NCBI GenBank assembly: GCA_013115145.1
Contig: JAAPAO010000276.1
Location: 1 to 44,018, forward strand
Source: Perkinsus chesapeaki
Lineage: Eukaryota > Perkinsozoa > Perkinsida > Perkinsidae
Direction of reading: 5' to 3'
Length of the DNA stretch: 44,018 nucleotides
Made by a program: the position numbers and the translations under genes. The notes beneath the pieces are model-generated. The model was given only the letters and a program-made list of their open reading frames with translations. It ran no database searches and was not told where the DNA came from. Positions 1 through 10,241 of the stretch are shown here, piece after piece (position 1 is the stretch's first letter; each line of letters starts with the position of its first letter).

Positions 1-98
1 TGGACATGGGAAACCTTCAGCCCGCACGCCTTGTGCGGATGATATTCGAGAATACGGTGACAAGTGATACAGCACTGCGGCGGGGAGAGCGGTCGTTA

Positions 99-117
99 GG
101 TTGAAGTAACTTCAACC
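99..117. repeat. perfect inverted repeat, 9-nt arms, 1-nt spacer
   Basis: Arms GGTTGAAGT (99-107) and ACTTCAACC (109-117) are exact reverse complements around a single A at 108. A second, smaller one overlaps it: TTCAAC (111-116) and GTTGAA (118-123) around C117. Confidence 0.85.
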
Positions 118-402
118 GTTGAACCGATAAACCCGTCCGCAGGGTGGCTGCTAAAACGGACCGTGAAAGATAGTAGAGTAGACAGGGCCGCGCAGATAGC
201 ATCAGGAATCCTAATTCAGGATCCCCAGGGCGGAGTGGGAGGGGGAAAAAAGGGGGGGGGTGGAGTTACACCAACAACGTTAGGAACAGAGGACTACCGG
301 CATACGATAGGAAATATTCGGAGTGCGGTAGTGCATGAACGTGCAAAGATACGCGCTCCAGTGGCGCGCTAGTCGCCCCGTGTGCGAGCACACGTTGAGT
401 CT

Positions 403-439
403 ATCTGCCACTTCCCTCACCGTGAGAGAAATGGCAGAT
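403..439. repeat. degenerate inverted repeat, 18-nt arms, 1-nt spacer
   Basis: Left arm 403-420 and right arm 422-439 pair around C421 at 16 of 18 positions. Both mismatches are C opposite A, which would be G-U pairs in RNA copied from the other strand. It looks like an aged member of the one-nucleotide-spacer class. Confidence 0.75.
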
Positions 440-574
440 TGATAAAGCGACATGATGAGGCTTGAGAACGAGCTCGAAAAAATGGTGCTATTCTAGTCTA
501 TCCCGAAAAGGTATCCGTGATCTCCTACGCGGGAGTGTATCCCAGCAGCGCACCCAGCATACATCGGGAAAGTA

Positions 575-627
575 GCGTGTATGACCTAAGGTCATACACG
601 CATGGAAAGGTCATTGACCTTTCCATG
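575..627. repeat. two abutting perfect inverted repeats sharing one base
   Basis: The first has 13-nt arms (575-587 and 589-601) around A588. The second has 13-nt arms (601-613 and 615-627) around T614. Base 601 belongs to both. The core words differ (TATGACCT against GGAAAGGTCA), so the second is not a copy of the first. A decayed third one follows at 633-653, with 10-nt arms, two transition mismatches and C643 as spacer. Confidence 0.9.
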
Positions 628-698
628 AGAGGACGCTCACGGCTCGCGAGCGTTCGCATGACATCTGAGATACTCGTGGCACGACTCGTGAGTCGCTA

Positions 699-717
699 GA
701 GGTACTTCAAGTACCTC
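699..717. repeat. perfect inverted repeat, 9-nt arms, 1-nt spacer
   Basis: GAGGTACTT (699-707) and AAGTACCTC (709-717) flank a single C at 708. It lies about 70 nt to the right of the abutting pair. Confidence 0.85.
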
Positions 718-1245
718 AGGTGGCTGTCACAAAATTACCTCAACATAGCGTCTAGCGGTTATGGTGACTGCCTTTCACGCGACAGATGTTGGGTGCCGGG
801 CTTCCTGCTTCGTCAGAACCTCCGGAGTAGGCCGTCAGGCAGTGCGCTCGGGGGGGGCCCGGAGAGAGGGCACAGGCGAGGCCGGGCGCCCACACTGTTC
901 GTGCAAGAAGCCATCGACCGTTGATAAGAGGGGGGCTTAGATGTCGAATTTGGAAATCATCGATGAATGTTCTTCATATTCCGTACTTCAGCTCTCGTAA
1001 AACGAATTTGTTCTACGAGAAACTCAACCCGGAACAAACCGTGGGCGATCCATAACGAGCGTTAATAGTCCATCATTGCGCGCCAGAGCTGACACGCAAG
1101 TGCAACAGCGCATCTTTTCCAACCTGTTCTAAGGGGCGGAAGTTTTCCTACTAATATGCCTGAAAGGCTTGAGCCTTAAGAAATGAGTTTATGAACCGAC
1201 GCATCACATGGAACTTACTGTCCGCCCAAGGTATCCTACTGAACA

Positions 1246-1294
1246 AAAAGGTTTAAAAAACTTCGTAAAATTTACGAAGTTTTTTAAACCTTTT
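1246..1294. repeat. perfect inverted repeat, 24-nt arms, 1-nt spacer
   Basis: Arms 1246-1269 and 1271-1294 are exact reverse complements around A1270. This is the longest palindrome seen in the window. It starts with AAAAGG and has a CTTCGTAAA core next to the centre. The arms are A/T-rich in the middle. No copy with this sequence was seen elsewhere in the window, and no open frame needs it. Confidence 0.95.
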
Positions 1295-1722
1295 AATGCG
1301 GTGTCTCCGCAAAAAAATAGGGAGGGATCGCAACTAGCGAGGCCTCCTCACTGCTTTCGCAATAAGTGACCAACAGAAACCGCTGCGCGGGGGGAAGCGA
1401 AACACCCCTGTGGCGGACGTTGTAATCGAACTTAGCAACCTCAATTTCTTGCTACATTTGTGACTCTGCTCAATACTATACTTTCTGCCTTTATTGTTTT
1501 GTTGCTCGAATCGATTTGCCGCTCTATATACCACAAAATTGACGAGAGATATACATTCCAGCAATTTTTTATTTACACAAGAGCATCTCAATATTCATCG
1601 AAGCAATACGAAATGTGCATATCAGCACTCAGTTTTCTTGTTCATCAGCTGCTTTCAATCTTTTGCTGGACAAAATGTGAACAAAGCAAGGACAAAATTA
1701 GTTTGTTTAGTCCATACCATCC

Positions 1723-1767
1723 TTTTTGCCATATGTGGCGCCATCATGGCGCCACATATGGCAAAAA
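1723..1767. repeat. perfect inverted repeat, 22-nt arms, 1-nt spacer
   Basis: Arms 1723-1744 and 1746-1767 are exact reverse complements around C1745. Unlike the 1246 element the core is G/C-rich (GTGGCGCCAT), so base composition is not what the elements share. Confidence 0.95.
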
Positions 1768-3211
1768 ATTGCGCTCGGCGGGTCCGACTCAAACATTCCT
1801 TCAACGCGGTCAACATTTATTACACTCGCGGTTGCAAGATAATCGTCAGGTGCTCTGCCCACTCACCTATACAACAACTTGGTAACATTTTGTCCGTTTA
1901 AAGAAGATCCAGGAGGAACTAGACCTACCATGAAATTCTTGAGTTGTTCCCGGTACAGTGACCCGGTACGGCTAGACATGGCTTCAGCGCACAATAGGAA
2001 GTCACTATTGAAAACTAGGAAAATACAAGTGCAGAATGTAGTCAGGCTATTACTAGACACTACTATCAGTTGTGCTGTTTTGGGGTAGTAGATAAGAGTT
2101 GTATATTCTTTTCGACCGATTCAGACATGCGCAGGTTCGATACCCAGCCTCTTGCATTATTCTCATCCGCAGTTCACTTCGCTGTGGCTGGATTGCGCGA
2201 CTCTTTCCTCTTTGCTGCTATTAGGACAACTGTTTACACATTTGAGCACTTTTGATAGTAGCAACTTTCGTACGAAGCGGCAAACTTGTTAGACACATTT
2301 TAGCACCTGGTTCATTTCCGCAAAGTCTGATATTGAATTCAGCAAGTCTGCTCTTTCGTATCACAATTACTACCCTATTGCTTACTTTCACACATCCGGC
2401 GTGTAAAGTTAATAGTAGCAATGCGGCAGTAGTAGCAGTTATTCTACATTGTAGCATATTAGCACTATTTGGCTATTTGCTTTCTTGATCTTTCATTACA
2501 GCCTAGCACTGTCGGCGCTGTCAGTGTTGACGATTGTATTTGGGCCGTCGCATGTCCTAGCAAAAACCCTGTTTCCACCGGAGCGGCTCCGCCCAAGCCC
2601 CCTTCGCATATGCTAGTCTTTTCCAGACAGGGGCCCCATGAAGTGGGGATGTTCGGACTAAGTATTGGCTTGCACCGTCAGCCGCCGTTGCACTGCGGTA
2701 TTCTTCTAATATTCATTGACCAGTGGTTAACCGGAGTCCAGTCACTGGGCCAGATAACATTGGGATGAAATTTTTGAGTAGTCCCGATAGATTCGGTATT
2801 TCGGGAGCCATAAAGTAGGTAAGTAACCACGTAGAGATAGAACATAGAATAGGCGTGTTGCCCAGTGAAACCAACGAATGACGGATTATCACAATAATAA
2901 ATACCTCAAGACTCGTCTCTATCTAAAGATCTGAGCGGTTCGTATATACCGTAGAAGCTTGAAAACACTTTCATTTGTGGGCAAATGGGCATGGAAAATT
3001 ACACGGAAATAGGGAAAGAATAGCATCAGCACAGAGAATAAGTTGCGCGGCACAGCGATCGCACTGTGCGATTCGCACAACTGTCTCCACCGGGACAACG
3101 TACTTTCCCGGACTCTCGCAGTCTCTTGTGAGTGCAAGGGAGCCCCTCATAGGAGCACTACTTTCGCGAACGGTTTGCGGCGAACCTGCTAGTAATATGA
3201 GCCCGGGGACT

Positions 3212-3261
3212 TGTGTGCGGCGCACACAGTGTGCGGCACGCTGGGTCACCCAGTCTGGGTG
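3212..3261. repeat. cluster of overlapping one-nucleotide-spacer palindromes
   Basis: TGTGTGCG/CGCACACA around G3220 (3212-3228) overlaps CGCACAC/GTGTGCG around A3228 (3221-3235). CTGGGT/ACCCAG around C3247 (3241-3253) overlaps CACCCAG/CTGGGTG around T3254 (3247-3261). In each pair one arm is shared, so either of two hairpins can form. Confidence 0.75.
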
Positions 3262-3649
3262 GAGGCGCCACCTCTGAAGATCTTAGCTATGCCAAAGATG
3301 CAGTATACTACGCGTAAGGTATATAGACTCAATATTGCGCCAACATGAATGCTGCCACTGACAGTCACATCATGTCAGTGCAGTTTCCCATGATCACAGA
3401 GAAGTTGAGAGTAGAGTAGGTCCCAGAATCACTCTTACTAACAGCGCGTTGGCGTCCTGTTCCACCGATTAACTACTTCAGATCCGCTCCACCCCGGAGT
3501 GGACCAGGTCCGTCACTTTAGGTCCCCCCGTGAAGATGCGAGCGGACAAGCTTGTAGCCCAAGCACAAGCTTATCAAGCCACACGCCAAGCTCAACGATA
3601 AGCGATAGCGATGTTGCTCAGCTCCTTCAGCTTTATTAATAGTTCCGCA

Positions 3650-6005
3650 ATGCACCGCTTCGTCACTTGCCTATTTCTTACTGGATTCCCTATCCTCGAA
3701 GGTACTGGAGTGTTGTGCCCTATGGGTAGAGGCAAACAGTACTTCGGATATCAGGAAGTGAGCTCGACCAATAAGTAATAATCACTCACTTTACCATCAT
3801 GTCGTATCACGTTTTGCATCGGTCCAGGTTGACTACAAGTAATTACTCGGTGTAGATACTTTTACACCATCATCGAGGCTGACACATCCCCCCAAACCTC
3901 GCCGACCTTTGTCTATTTTGTCGGTGGGCCCGGTCTTAGCAGCATGAATTCTATTGTCTCGGAAATCGGACCCTGTCGTCTGGCACGAGGTGGACAAACG
4001 CTGCTCGACTCAGAGTAAGTATAGTACTGGTGCTATCGGCCGGGATAAACCATTGTTTCCTATGCTAAACTTCATCTCCACAGCCTGAGAATAACTAGGG
4101 GATATCGTCAGATAATCATCTTCTCGGCAGATACTCTTGGACGAAAGCTGCAAATGGCATATGGGTTGACGCCCCGGGCAGCACTGGATTCAGCGAAGGT
4201 CCCCTTGAGACTACTTTCGAAGGATGGGTTAACAACTTGTAAGTGGAATTGTAACAGTCGCATAGTCACTATACAACTGTTACCATTTCACTATACTATA
4301 GTGCCTAATACTATTCGCCGAGCATTAACTAAGGGCTCTCTTGTTAGAAGCTTAGTGGTCTAATAAGCACCCTCTCGGTTGAAGGTACCGCAACTTAGAT
4401 ACACTTTCCTCTCCGAGTTCCTCAAGAAGCATCCCGACCTCAATAGGAAGCTATACCTCGCGGTCGGTTCTTTTGATGGTACCACAAGCCAGGATCACTG
4501 GGACGCCAGAGCTTGGCTTTGAACGGTGCAATTTCAGCAACAATAGTTGGTATGCTAGCAGCCAAGATCATAGAGTTGAAGGCTCCAATCAATCTAAAGG
4601 GAATTCTCTTGATGTCCGGGATTAGTGGACCGTTGGATGTGTGAGAATGCAGCTCAGAACTTTATTGCAGCACTCTGTTTAGATAGGTATCATGGGTGCC
4701 TTTTGAAAGCTGTAGAAAGGAAGCTGGTCAATCGTGATACGTAGGCCTTCACCATATTGCTGAAATGACTGTTTCATCTTTCCTCTTCCGTCCGTCAATT
4801 GACGACGTCAATTTGACGTGGTGCAGGAATTCACCAATGGAGGAGTCCACTTTGTCAAGAATAATTGAAAATTCTGCACCAACTTTCATACTGTCAATAG
4901 ATACGACCAAATGATCAAGGCTTTTCCCAAATGCGAAGAGGCCATTTCTAAGTGCCGACCTGCTTCTCCTGGAGGGATGCCTAGCCGAGGTGAGAGTTCC
5001 ACCTTTTAATACAAGTTGTATTACACAACTACCATCTTCACCTTATTAAGATGACTGTAAAGCGGCAAGGGAATTATGCGACGGTATTTTCCTGGTTCCT
5101 GTGGTGAATGCCGGTCACAGCGTGTAAGCTAATTATTATCCTAAAATCGACTTGTAAGCTGGCGCCTGCGTTGTCTCAGGTATGACGTGAGAACGGCGCC
5201 AGGAGAGGAAAAGACCATGTTCAAGTTTAAAACCGGAAATGTGAGATGTTCTGGCATGGGGCCAAGCTTTCTCACGGTTTAATTATTTAACTTTTCAACT
5301 TCATTGTATGCCCCATCTCAGGCCAAGGTCTTCTTCAACCTTCCCGACGTACAAAAGGCGCTGGGAGTATCCAAGCAGTGGACCTTTCAGAACAAAGAAG
5401 TGAGAAGGCACAGACGGATAGAAACATTCCGATGTTAAGAGCTCCTTCACACTGCCCATGGTTCTTCAGGTTACGAACGCTTACGACATGTACGCATTAT
5501 ACAATACAACTTCGGCAATAACCCTATCGCTGGATGCTGGTCTGGCTGTAAGTATATTGCTGCAAAAATGTTGCTATTTTATCTATTAATTGCAAGACGT
5601 TTTACTGCTCAGGTACTCGTGGTTCATGGCGAGCATGACTATATCACGAATGCAGAAGGTGCTCCGATTTGGATGAGCAGACTAGCTGGAAGGTTTCCTT
5701 ACGGGAAACAGCTTAACAAAGCCAAAATGACACCATTGAAGGTGGGTGACGCCTATCGCCATTATTCATACCTGATTCATCTCAAGACAGGTCGGAGGTG
5801 CAGTTATTGGAACGGCGAAGTTGACTAACTTCCTCAATCATGCGAGATTTGGTTTCGTGAAGGTAAGCCGGGATAACTGTGAGCAATACGAAGTTTTGAG
5901 GTACTCCACGCTTTTCAGCTCGACGGCTCTGGCCATGCGATCTCTAGATGTCAGCCCCTGCCGCTGCAGCAGCTGGCTCAGATGTTCATGATTGGAGGTA
6001 TTTGA
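3650..6005 (+). CDS. serine carboxypeptidase (peptidase family S10), paralog 1
   Basis: Secreted or vacuolar exopeptidase that removes C-terminal residues. Exons: 3650-3774, 3856-4014, 4131-4238, 4399-4478, 4538-4640, 4687-4740, 4901-4989, 5051-5123, 5180-5240, 5322-5399, 5470-5547, 5613-5741, 5791-5862, 5919-6005. The joined frame is fully open and gives 431 residues, normal for S10. Visible: hydrophobic N-terminal signal (MHRFVTCLFLTG), oxyanion-type VGGPGLSSM, catalytic Ser in VGSFDA, catalytic Asp in HGEHDYITN, catalytic His in DGSGHAI, plus SWTKAANGIWVDAPGSTGFS and NLPDVQKALGVS. An in-frame ATG at 3611 would add 13 residues. Its neighbour paralog has identical exon boundaries. The Ser motif departs from the usual GESYAG, so activity or specificity may differ. 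Confidence 0.9.
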
Positions 6006-7735
6006 TTCACAAGCCTTCACAACTTCACATAATGAACGTATTTTGCTATAAACCTGTGAATATCAAGCTAGATTATGCTGTGATGGAAGTAACGACACCT
6101 ACGTTGCGAAGCTGAGAAAATAACACATCTGTATTTCCCCAGGTCATCAAAGTCAGAAGTCGGTCAAAGTCGGAAGTATCACGGATACCATAAGCTCGAC
6201 GCCGGGCAGCTTTAGCCTTTACATCCGTAACAGTTAGTCACTAGATACAAGCCAGAGCTATTTTTATCGTCTCCAGCGGTGCATGGTAGCCCTTGAGTTT
6301 GTATTTCCTATAAACCGAGCCCAGCAGCTCACGCCGGAGTAACTTATGCCAATTCAAAAAAGCCAGTAGAGGCACTTATGATAGCTATCAAAAATGCATT
6401 ATCGTTATTATCTCATAATCCATACAATACGGCTCATAATCGTATAAGAGTTGTGATAATGTCACATCGCAAGGGACCCTTGCCAAGGGCGAACGTCGTT
6501 AACTAAGAGCATTAGTCAGCCTTGGTCTAAGGCTTTATAAAAAAAGGATTTATCCCGAGATTACTAGTATGCGTACTATGCACAGATTTGGTACCACGCA
6601 AAACGTCAAGGTGGCAATGAGCCATCACGTGAACAGGGTCACAAATGTCTACTCCACTATTTCAGCTGTATCGTGGGTAAACGATCTTTGAATGCTCTCG
6701 AAGATGCTGGGCTTCTGATGCCAAAAGCAACAAAAAAGGGAAGGAAACGAATAGCTGAAGCTCGGCTGCCGGATAAGTATGTGATAGACGACAAAACTCA
6801 TCAGCTCGTTTGAGCGATATCGACAGCGGTGAATGTTTTCTACGCACAAAAATGAAGATCACCCATTCGAAGAACTGCGAGCAGGCTTAATGAGTTTCAG
6901 CAACTTCTGAACGTGACGTTTATCACTGACGCACAAACTAAAATAGCGTTGCTTCATCTTTGTCTAAAACCGATCTCTAAAAGGTGCTACTCCAGACGAA
7001 AAACCAGATGCGTTTGAAACAAGTAATCTGAGCGTCTGAGCTCGCTAATGATAGTTTAGACGTTTGCCCAAATCAGAGACTTTACCGCCGCCGTTGTTCG
7101 GAATCTACATGCTACTTGATCATCAGGGGTTTCAATTCGGGAGGCGAGCTTGCTCCCGCACATAATCGAAAAGACGAGTCGGAGCTCCATAATCGCAGTT
7201 TTTCTTTCGTTGTTCTGAGAGGCAGGAGTCCTGCTAAAGAACATCCTCAATGAGAGCATAGTTTCGCTGTCCCGAGCTTGTGAAGCTTACAACATAGGCA
7301 CAAAGCAGTGAACGTCCCTGAAGTCAACAAGGTACAGAGCTGTACTCGGCCAATTATAGTCGCGCCATAGCTACATCGCTGTTTTACCAGCACCTCGAGG
7401 TAATACCGATACCAGTGCGTATTGCGCGTTAGATTGAAGAATGCTGTTGTGGCCATGATGCCACGCTGACTGATGGTCCATATTTCCGTACTGACAACGA
7501 ATTCCATGACCCGGTTGCTTATTTTCTTTCGTTCTGCGTGGAGCGGCGCAAGTAGCCAGTGGCTCCTTTAAGCTCAAGCCACCCAAAGAAATGTATATGC
7601 GTTATTGCTGTTAGATTTGGTTATTCCTTAGAGCTATTATTCTTCGTACATTTCCTTGATGAAAATATTATGTCTCCGAACCCAGTGACTTCAACCCTTT
7701 TCAGTGTGGATTTTATACAGCCTTTGCGCTACTTC
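6006..7735. other. spacer between the two carboxypeptidase genes
   Basis: No convincing exon. A short plus-strand frame around 6680-6822 (reading GLLMPKATKKGRKRIAEARLPDKY) looks protein-like but ends quickly and I could not join it to other exons; it may be a decayed gene. Overlapping one-nucleotide-spacer palindromes lie at 6469-6489. The right end should hold the promoter of paralog 2. Confidence 0.5.
6469..6489. repeat. two overlapping palindromes sharing an arm
   Basis: GCAAGGG/CCCTTGC around A6476 (6469-6483) and CCCTTG/CAAGGG around C6483 (6477-6489). The middle arm can pair left or right. A near-perfect one follows at 6518-6534 around T6526 with one transition mismatch. Confidence 0.75.
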
Positions 7736-9943
7736 ATGATGTTCTTGGCCATCGCTAGCCTGTATTTTGTTGGGCTGCCTCTCTACGAGGGCACTGGAGT
7801 CTTATGTCGTACCAGTGGCGGAGCGCAGTCCTTCGGGTACCAGGAGGTCGGCGGCACTAACAAGTAGGGAGGTACAGTGCTAAGTAACTACAATATTACA
7901 CCTTCACAGGTACTTCTACACAGTTATAGAAGCCAACAAAGACCCCAAGAATTCTCCAACATTTATCGTCCTCCCTGGAGGGCCTGGTTTGAGCGCCATG
8001 GGGCTAACGTTAACGGGTATGGAGCCATGTCTCTTAAACGAAAATGGAACTCTGCAAGACTCAATGTAAGCGAGCTACACTGATGTTGCACGCCACTATG
8101 GTCTCCATAATGCCTGGCTAGGCATATCACTTACAAGTCAATTGCCAGTTATTTGCCGTCAGGAGTTAAGCCCAGAAACTAACATTAGCTCGCTCGGACA
8201 GGTATTCTTGGACGAAGTTCGCTAATGGGATATGGGTAGACGCTCCTGGAACCACTGGATTTAGTCAAGGTAAAGTCGAGAATACTATGGAAGAATGGGT
8301 TGACAACTTGTAAGTGCCACGGTCTACTTCTGATTGGCTTTACAGACTACAACATTGGTTCCTTTCTCAGTATGTCTTGATAATTTGGATTGTTTGGTTA
8401 AGGTTCATTCTCGTCTCTGGAGTTCTTAAGAAGTACCCCACGATCAATCACAAAGTCTACCTTGTTGCCATATCTTTCGACGGTAAATCCTTCCCGTCCC
8501 AGTTGCACTTCAGACAGTTCCGTTTCAGCCTCAACAGCTGGAATGCTCGCCGCCAAGATTTCAAGATCCAAGGCTGCGATCGACCTGAGGGGAATCTTCA
8601 TGATGAGCGGCTTGACCGGTCCAACGGATATGTAGGAATCCGGCTTTAAAGCCTTCGGGGCTGTAGCCTGAGGTTCACACTTCAATGCTTTGACGCTTTG
8701 GTCTTATAGATACCTCGGATGTCTCATGAAAGCTCGGAAAGAAGGCCTAGTAAATTCGGGTGCGTAAGTGCTCATAATGGCGCAAAGAAGCGTCAGAAGC
8801 ACTTCATGAGAAGTTTCTAAGAATAGGCTCCTCCGTATGACTTCATCTTTACCCACATGTTCGAAAGAGATCAAGAAATGCCAACCGTCTACTGCCGGAG
8901 GGGTGCCAGACTCAGGTGAGAGTTTCGGAGCGCCTGTCTGCATTTGTGGTAGGCTAAGTACTAATCTATTTTAGCTGCCTGTGATGCGTCGAGGACCTAC
9001 TGCAATACCGAGTTTCTGCGTCCCGTACTTCAAGCCGGTCACAGCCAGTAAGGAATACTGTGATAGCCATCCTTGGCAGTTGGACTAGATACTGCATCCA
9101 ATCTGACAGTCATATATACGATGTCAGGTACTGTACGATGTACGGGTTGCGCCGGGTGCGAAGAATCTTGAAAAAATGTTCAAGTATAAGACCGGAAATG
9201 TAAGTCGCTCGGCGACGTGGCTCAAGCGTTCGTTCAACCTGTCTAATATTAGACTGGAGCTTTTTTCAATCAGCCTACAGTCCAAAAAGCGATGGGAGTT
9301 TCCAAGAAGTGGGTCGGGCTGGATCGACAAGTAGCGAGTCAGATATGGCTGGAGTGACTAGAAAGAATGGAACTTTCGCAGGTTCTAGATTCCCTGACGA
9401 GGTTCGGAGCATATAATACCACTGCCAGTATAACCGAAGCTCTTGATGCCGGACTGAGGGTAGCGTGAGCTTAAACATATTTCGAGAATATGCTCCGCTG
9501 CAAACAAGGTGGTGTTGCTCTCATTCTAAGATACTCGTTGTTCACGGCGATGCAGACTATATTACTAACGCAGAAGGTGGCCTATTTTGGATGAGCAGGC
9601 TAGCTGGCCGATTCTCCTACGGAAAGCAGTTGAATGCAGCCCCAGAACAGCCATTAAAAGTCGGTTATTGTTCATTTCCTACGTGAGGTGCATCGTGAAG
9701 CAGGTCGGAGATGAAATGATCGGGACAGCAAGGATGGCAAAGTTTTCCAATAATGCGAAATTTGGCTACGTAAAGGTATGTTTCGCGGGCATCGCTTGGA
9801 GTGTTGTATATGACTAAAATGACGCCAAGATGTATTAAGAGTCACAGATCCTTCAGGTCAAAGACTCTGGTCATATGCTCCTGAGGAATCGACCAAGAGG
9901 AATGAAGGTGCTGGCCAACAAGTTCATGAGCTTCGCCGAATAG
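7736..9943 (+). CDS. serine carboxypeptidase (S10), paralog 2, apparent frameshift
   Basis: Tandem paralog of the gene at 3650. Exons: 7736-7863, 7910-8065, 8202-8309, 8403-8482, 8529-8631, 8710-8763, 8827-8915, 8975-9047, 9128-9199, 9253-9330, 9382-9459, 9531-9659, 9704-9775, 9857-9943. Ten of the 14 exons have exactly the same length as in paralog 1. Signal-like start MMFLAIASLYFVG, LPGGPGLSAM, catalytic Ser in AISFDA, Asp in HGDADYITN, His in DSGHML. Exon 9 is the exception: between the splice acceptor and the YDVR codons it carries five nucleotides too many, so the frame breaks unless an unseen splice variant or a sequence error is involved. Downstream exons remain open and conserved, so decay, if real, is recent. 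About 433 residues if the frame is kept. Confidence 0.8.
8066..8201 (+). repeat. intron with terminal inverted repeats
   Basis: Intron 2 of carboxypeptidase paralog 2 (136 nt). Nine nucleotides, AGCGAGCTA, start three bases inside the donor (8069-8077), and their exact reverse complement ends seven bases before the acceptor (8186-8194). The matching intron of paralog 1 (4015-4130) has no such ends. Confidence 0.7.
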
Positions 9944-9965
9944 TTTCTACTTTCTGGGTGTACAC

Positions 9966-10241
9966 TCAACGGATAGCTACGAATAAACTCCTTTCAGCTT
10001 CACTCATATTTTCTTTCAATGATCTATACGCCCGACCAGCGGGCATTAGCCTTATCGCCTCCAACGGAACTTTTCTACAATCATCCGCGTTGAGTTCGCT
10101 GTTTTCAGTGTCGGATCGCGCCATGTAATAGTGCTCGAGATAGTCTAGCTCTACGGGCCATGTAGCTTTGGGCTCATACCAGCTTACAGGTTGAGGCTCA
10201 CACGGTAAGCTATCCCCTGTTATGGCACCGTAAAGAAACAT
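9966..10241 (-). CDS. small protein of unknown function
   Basis: A 91-residue frame, 20 nt downstream of and convergent with carboxypeptidase paralog 2. Its composition looks like a real protein (WYEPKATWPVELDYLEHYYMAR, then DDCRKVPLEAIRLMPAGRAYRSLKENMSEAERSLF). No signal peptide or membrane segment is evident. An AG acceptor lies inside the frame at about 10226 (CATAACAG on the minus strand), so the first few residues may be intron and a further exon could lie near 10260-10310. I do not recognise the family. Confidence 0.5.
   Translation of the reverse strand: MFLYGAITGDSLPCEPQPVSWYEPKATWPVELDYLEHYYMARSDTENSELNADDCRKVPLEAIRLMPAGRAYRSLKENMSEAERSLFVAIR

Larger units (their letters stand above)
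1..3649. other. gene-free region rich in inverted repeats
   Basis: No convincing coding exon was found on either strand. The open frames are short, lack splice-consistent partners and run through perfect palindromes. The stretch is marked instead by many hairpin-forming inverted repeats, most with a one-nucleotide spacer (listed separately), and by one G-rich run near 228-265. Apart from these structures I see nothing I can name. The region precedes the first carboxypeptidase gene and probably holds its promoter at its right end. Confidence 0.6.

Noticed and set aside
575-653. CRISPR array or bacterial REP-like cluster
   Set aside because: No repeated unit sequence or regular spacers; the surrounding genes are eukaryotic.
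1460-1901. Two overlapping plus-strand frames of 135-141 codons
   Set aside because: Both run through the 45-nt palindrome at 1723-1767 and have no protein-like composition.
6662-6862. Minus-strand frames over 6649-6862
   Set aside because: The plus-strand reading of the same bases is more protein-like, and neither connects to further exons.
9243-9256. Even palindrome GTCTAATATTAGAC and similar zero-spacer ones (8648, 20648)
   Set aside because: Arms of 6-7 nt without a spacer are expected a few times by chance in 44 kb.
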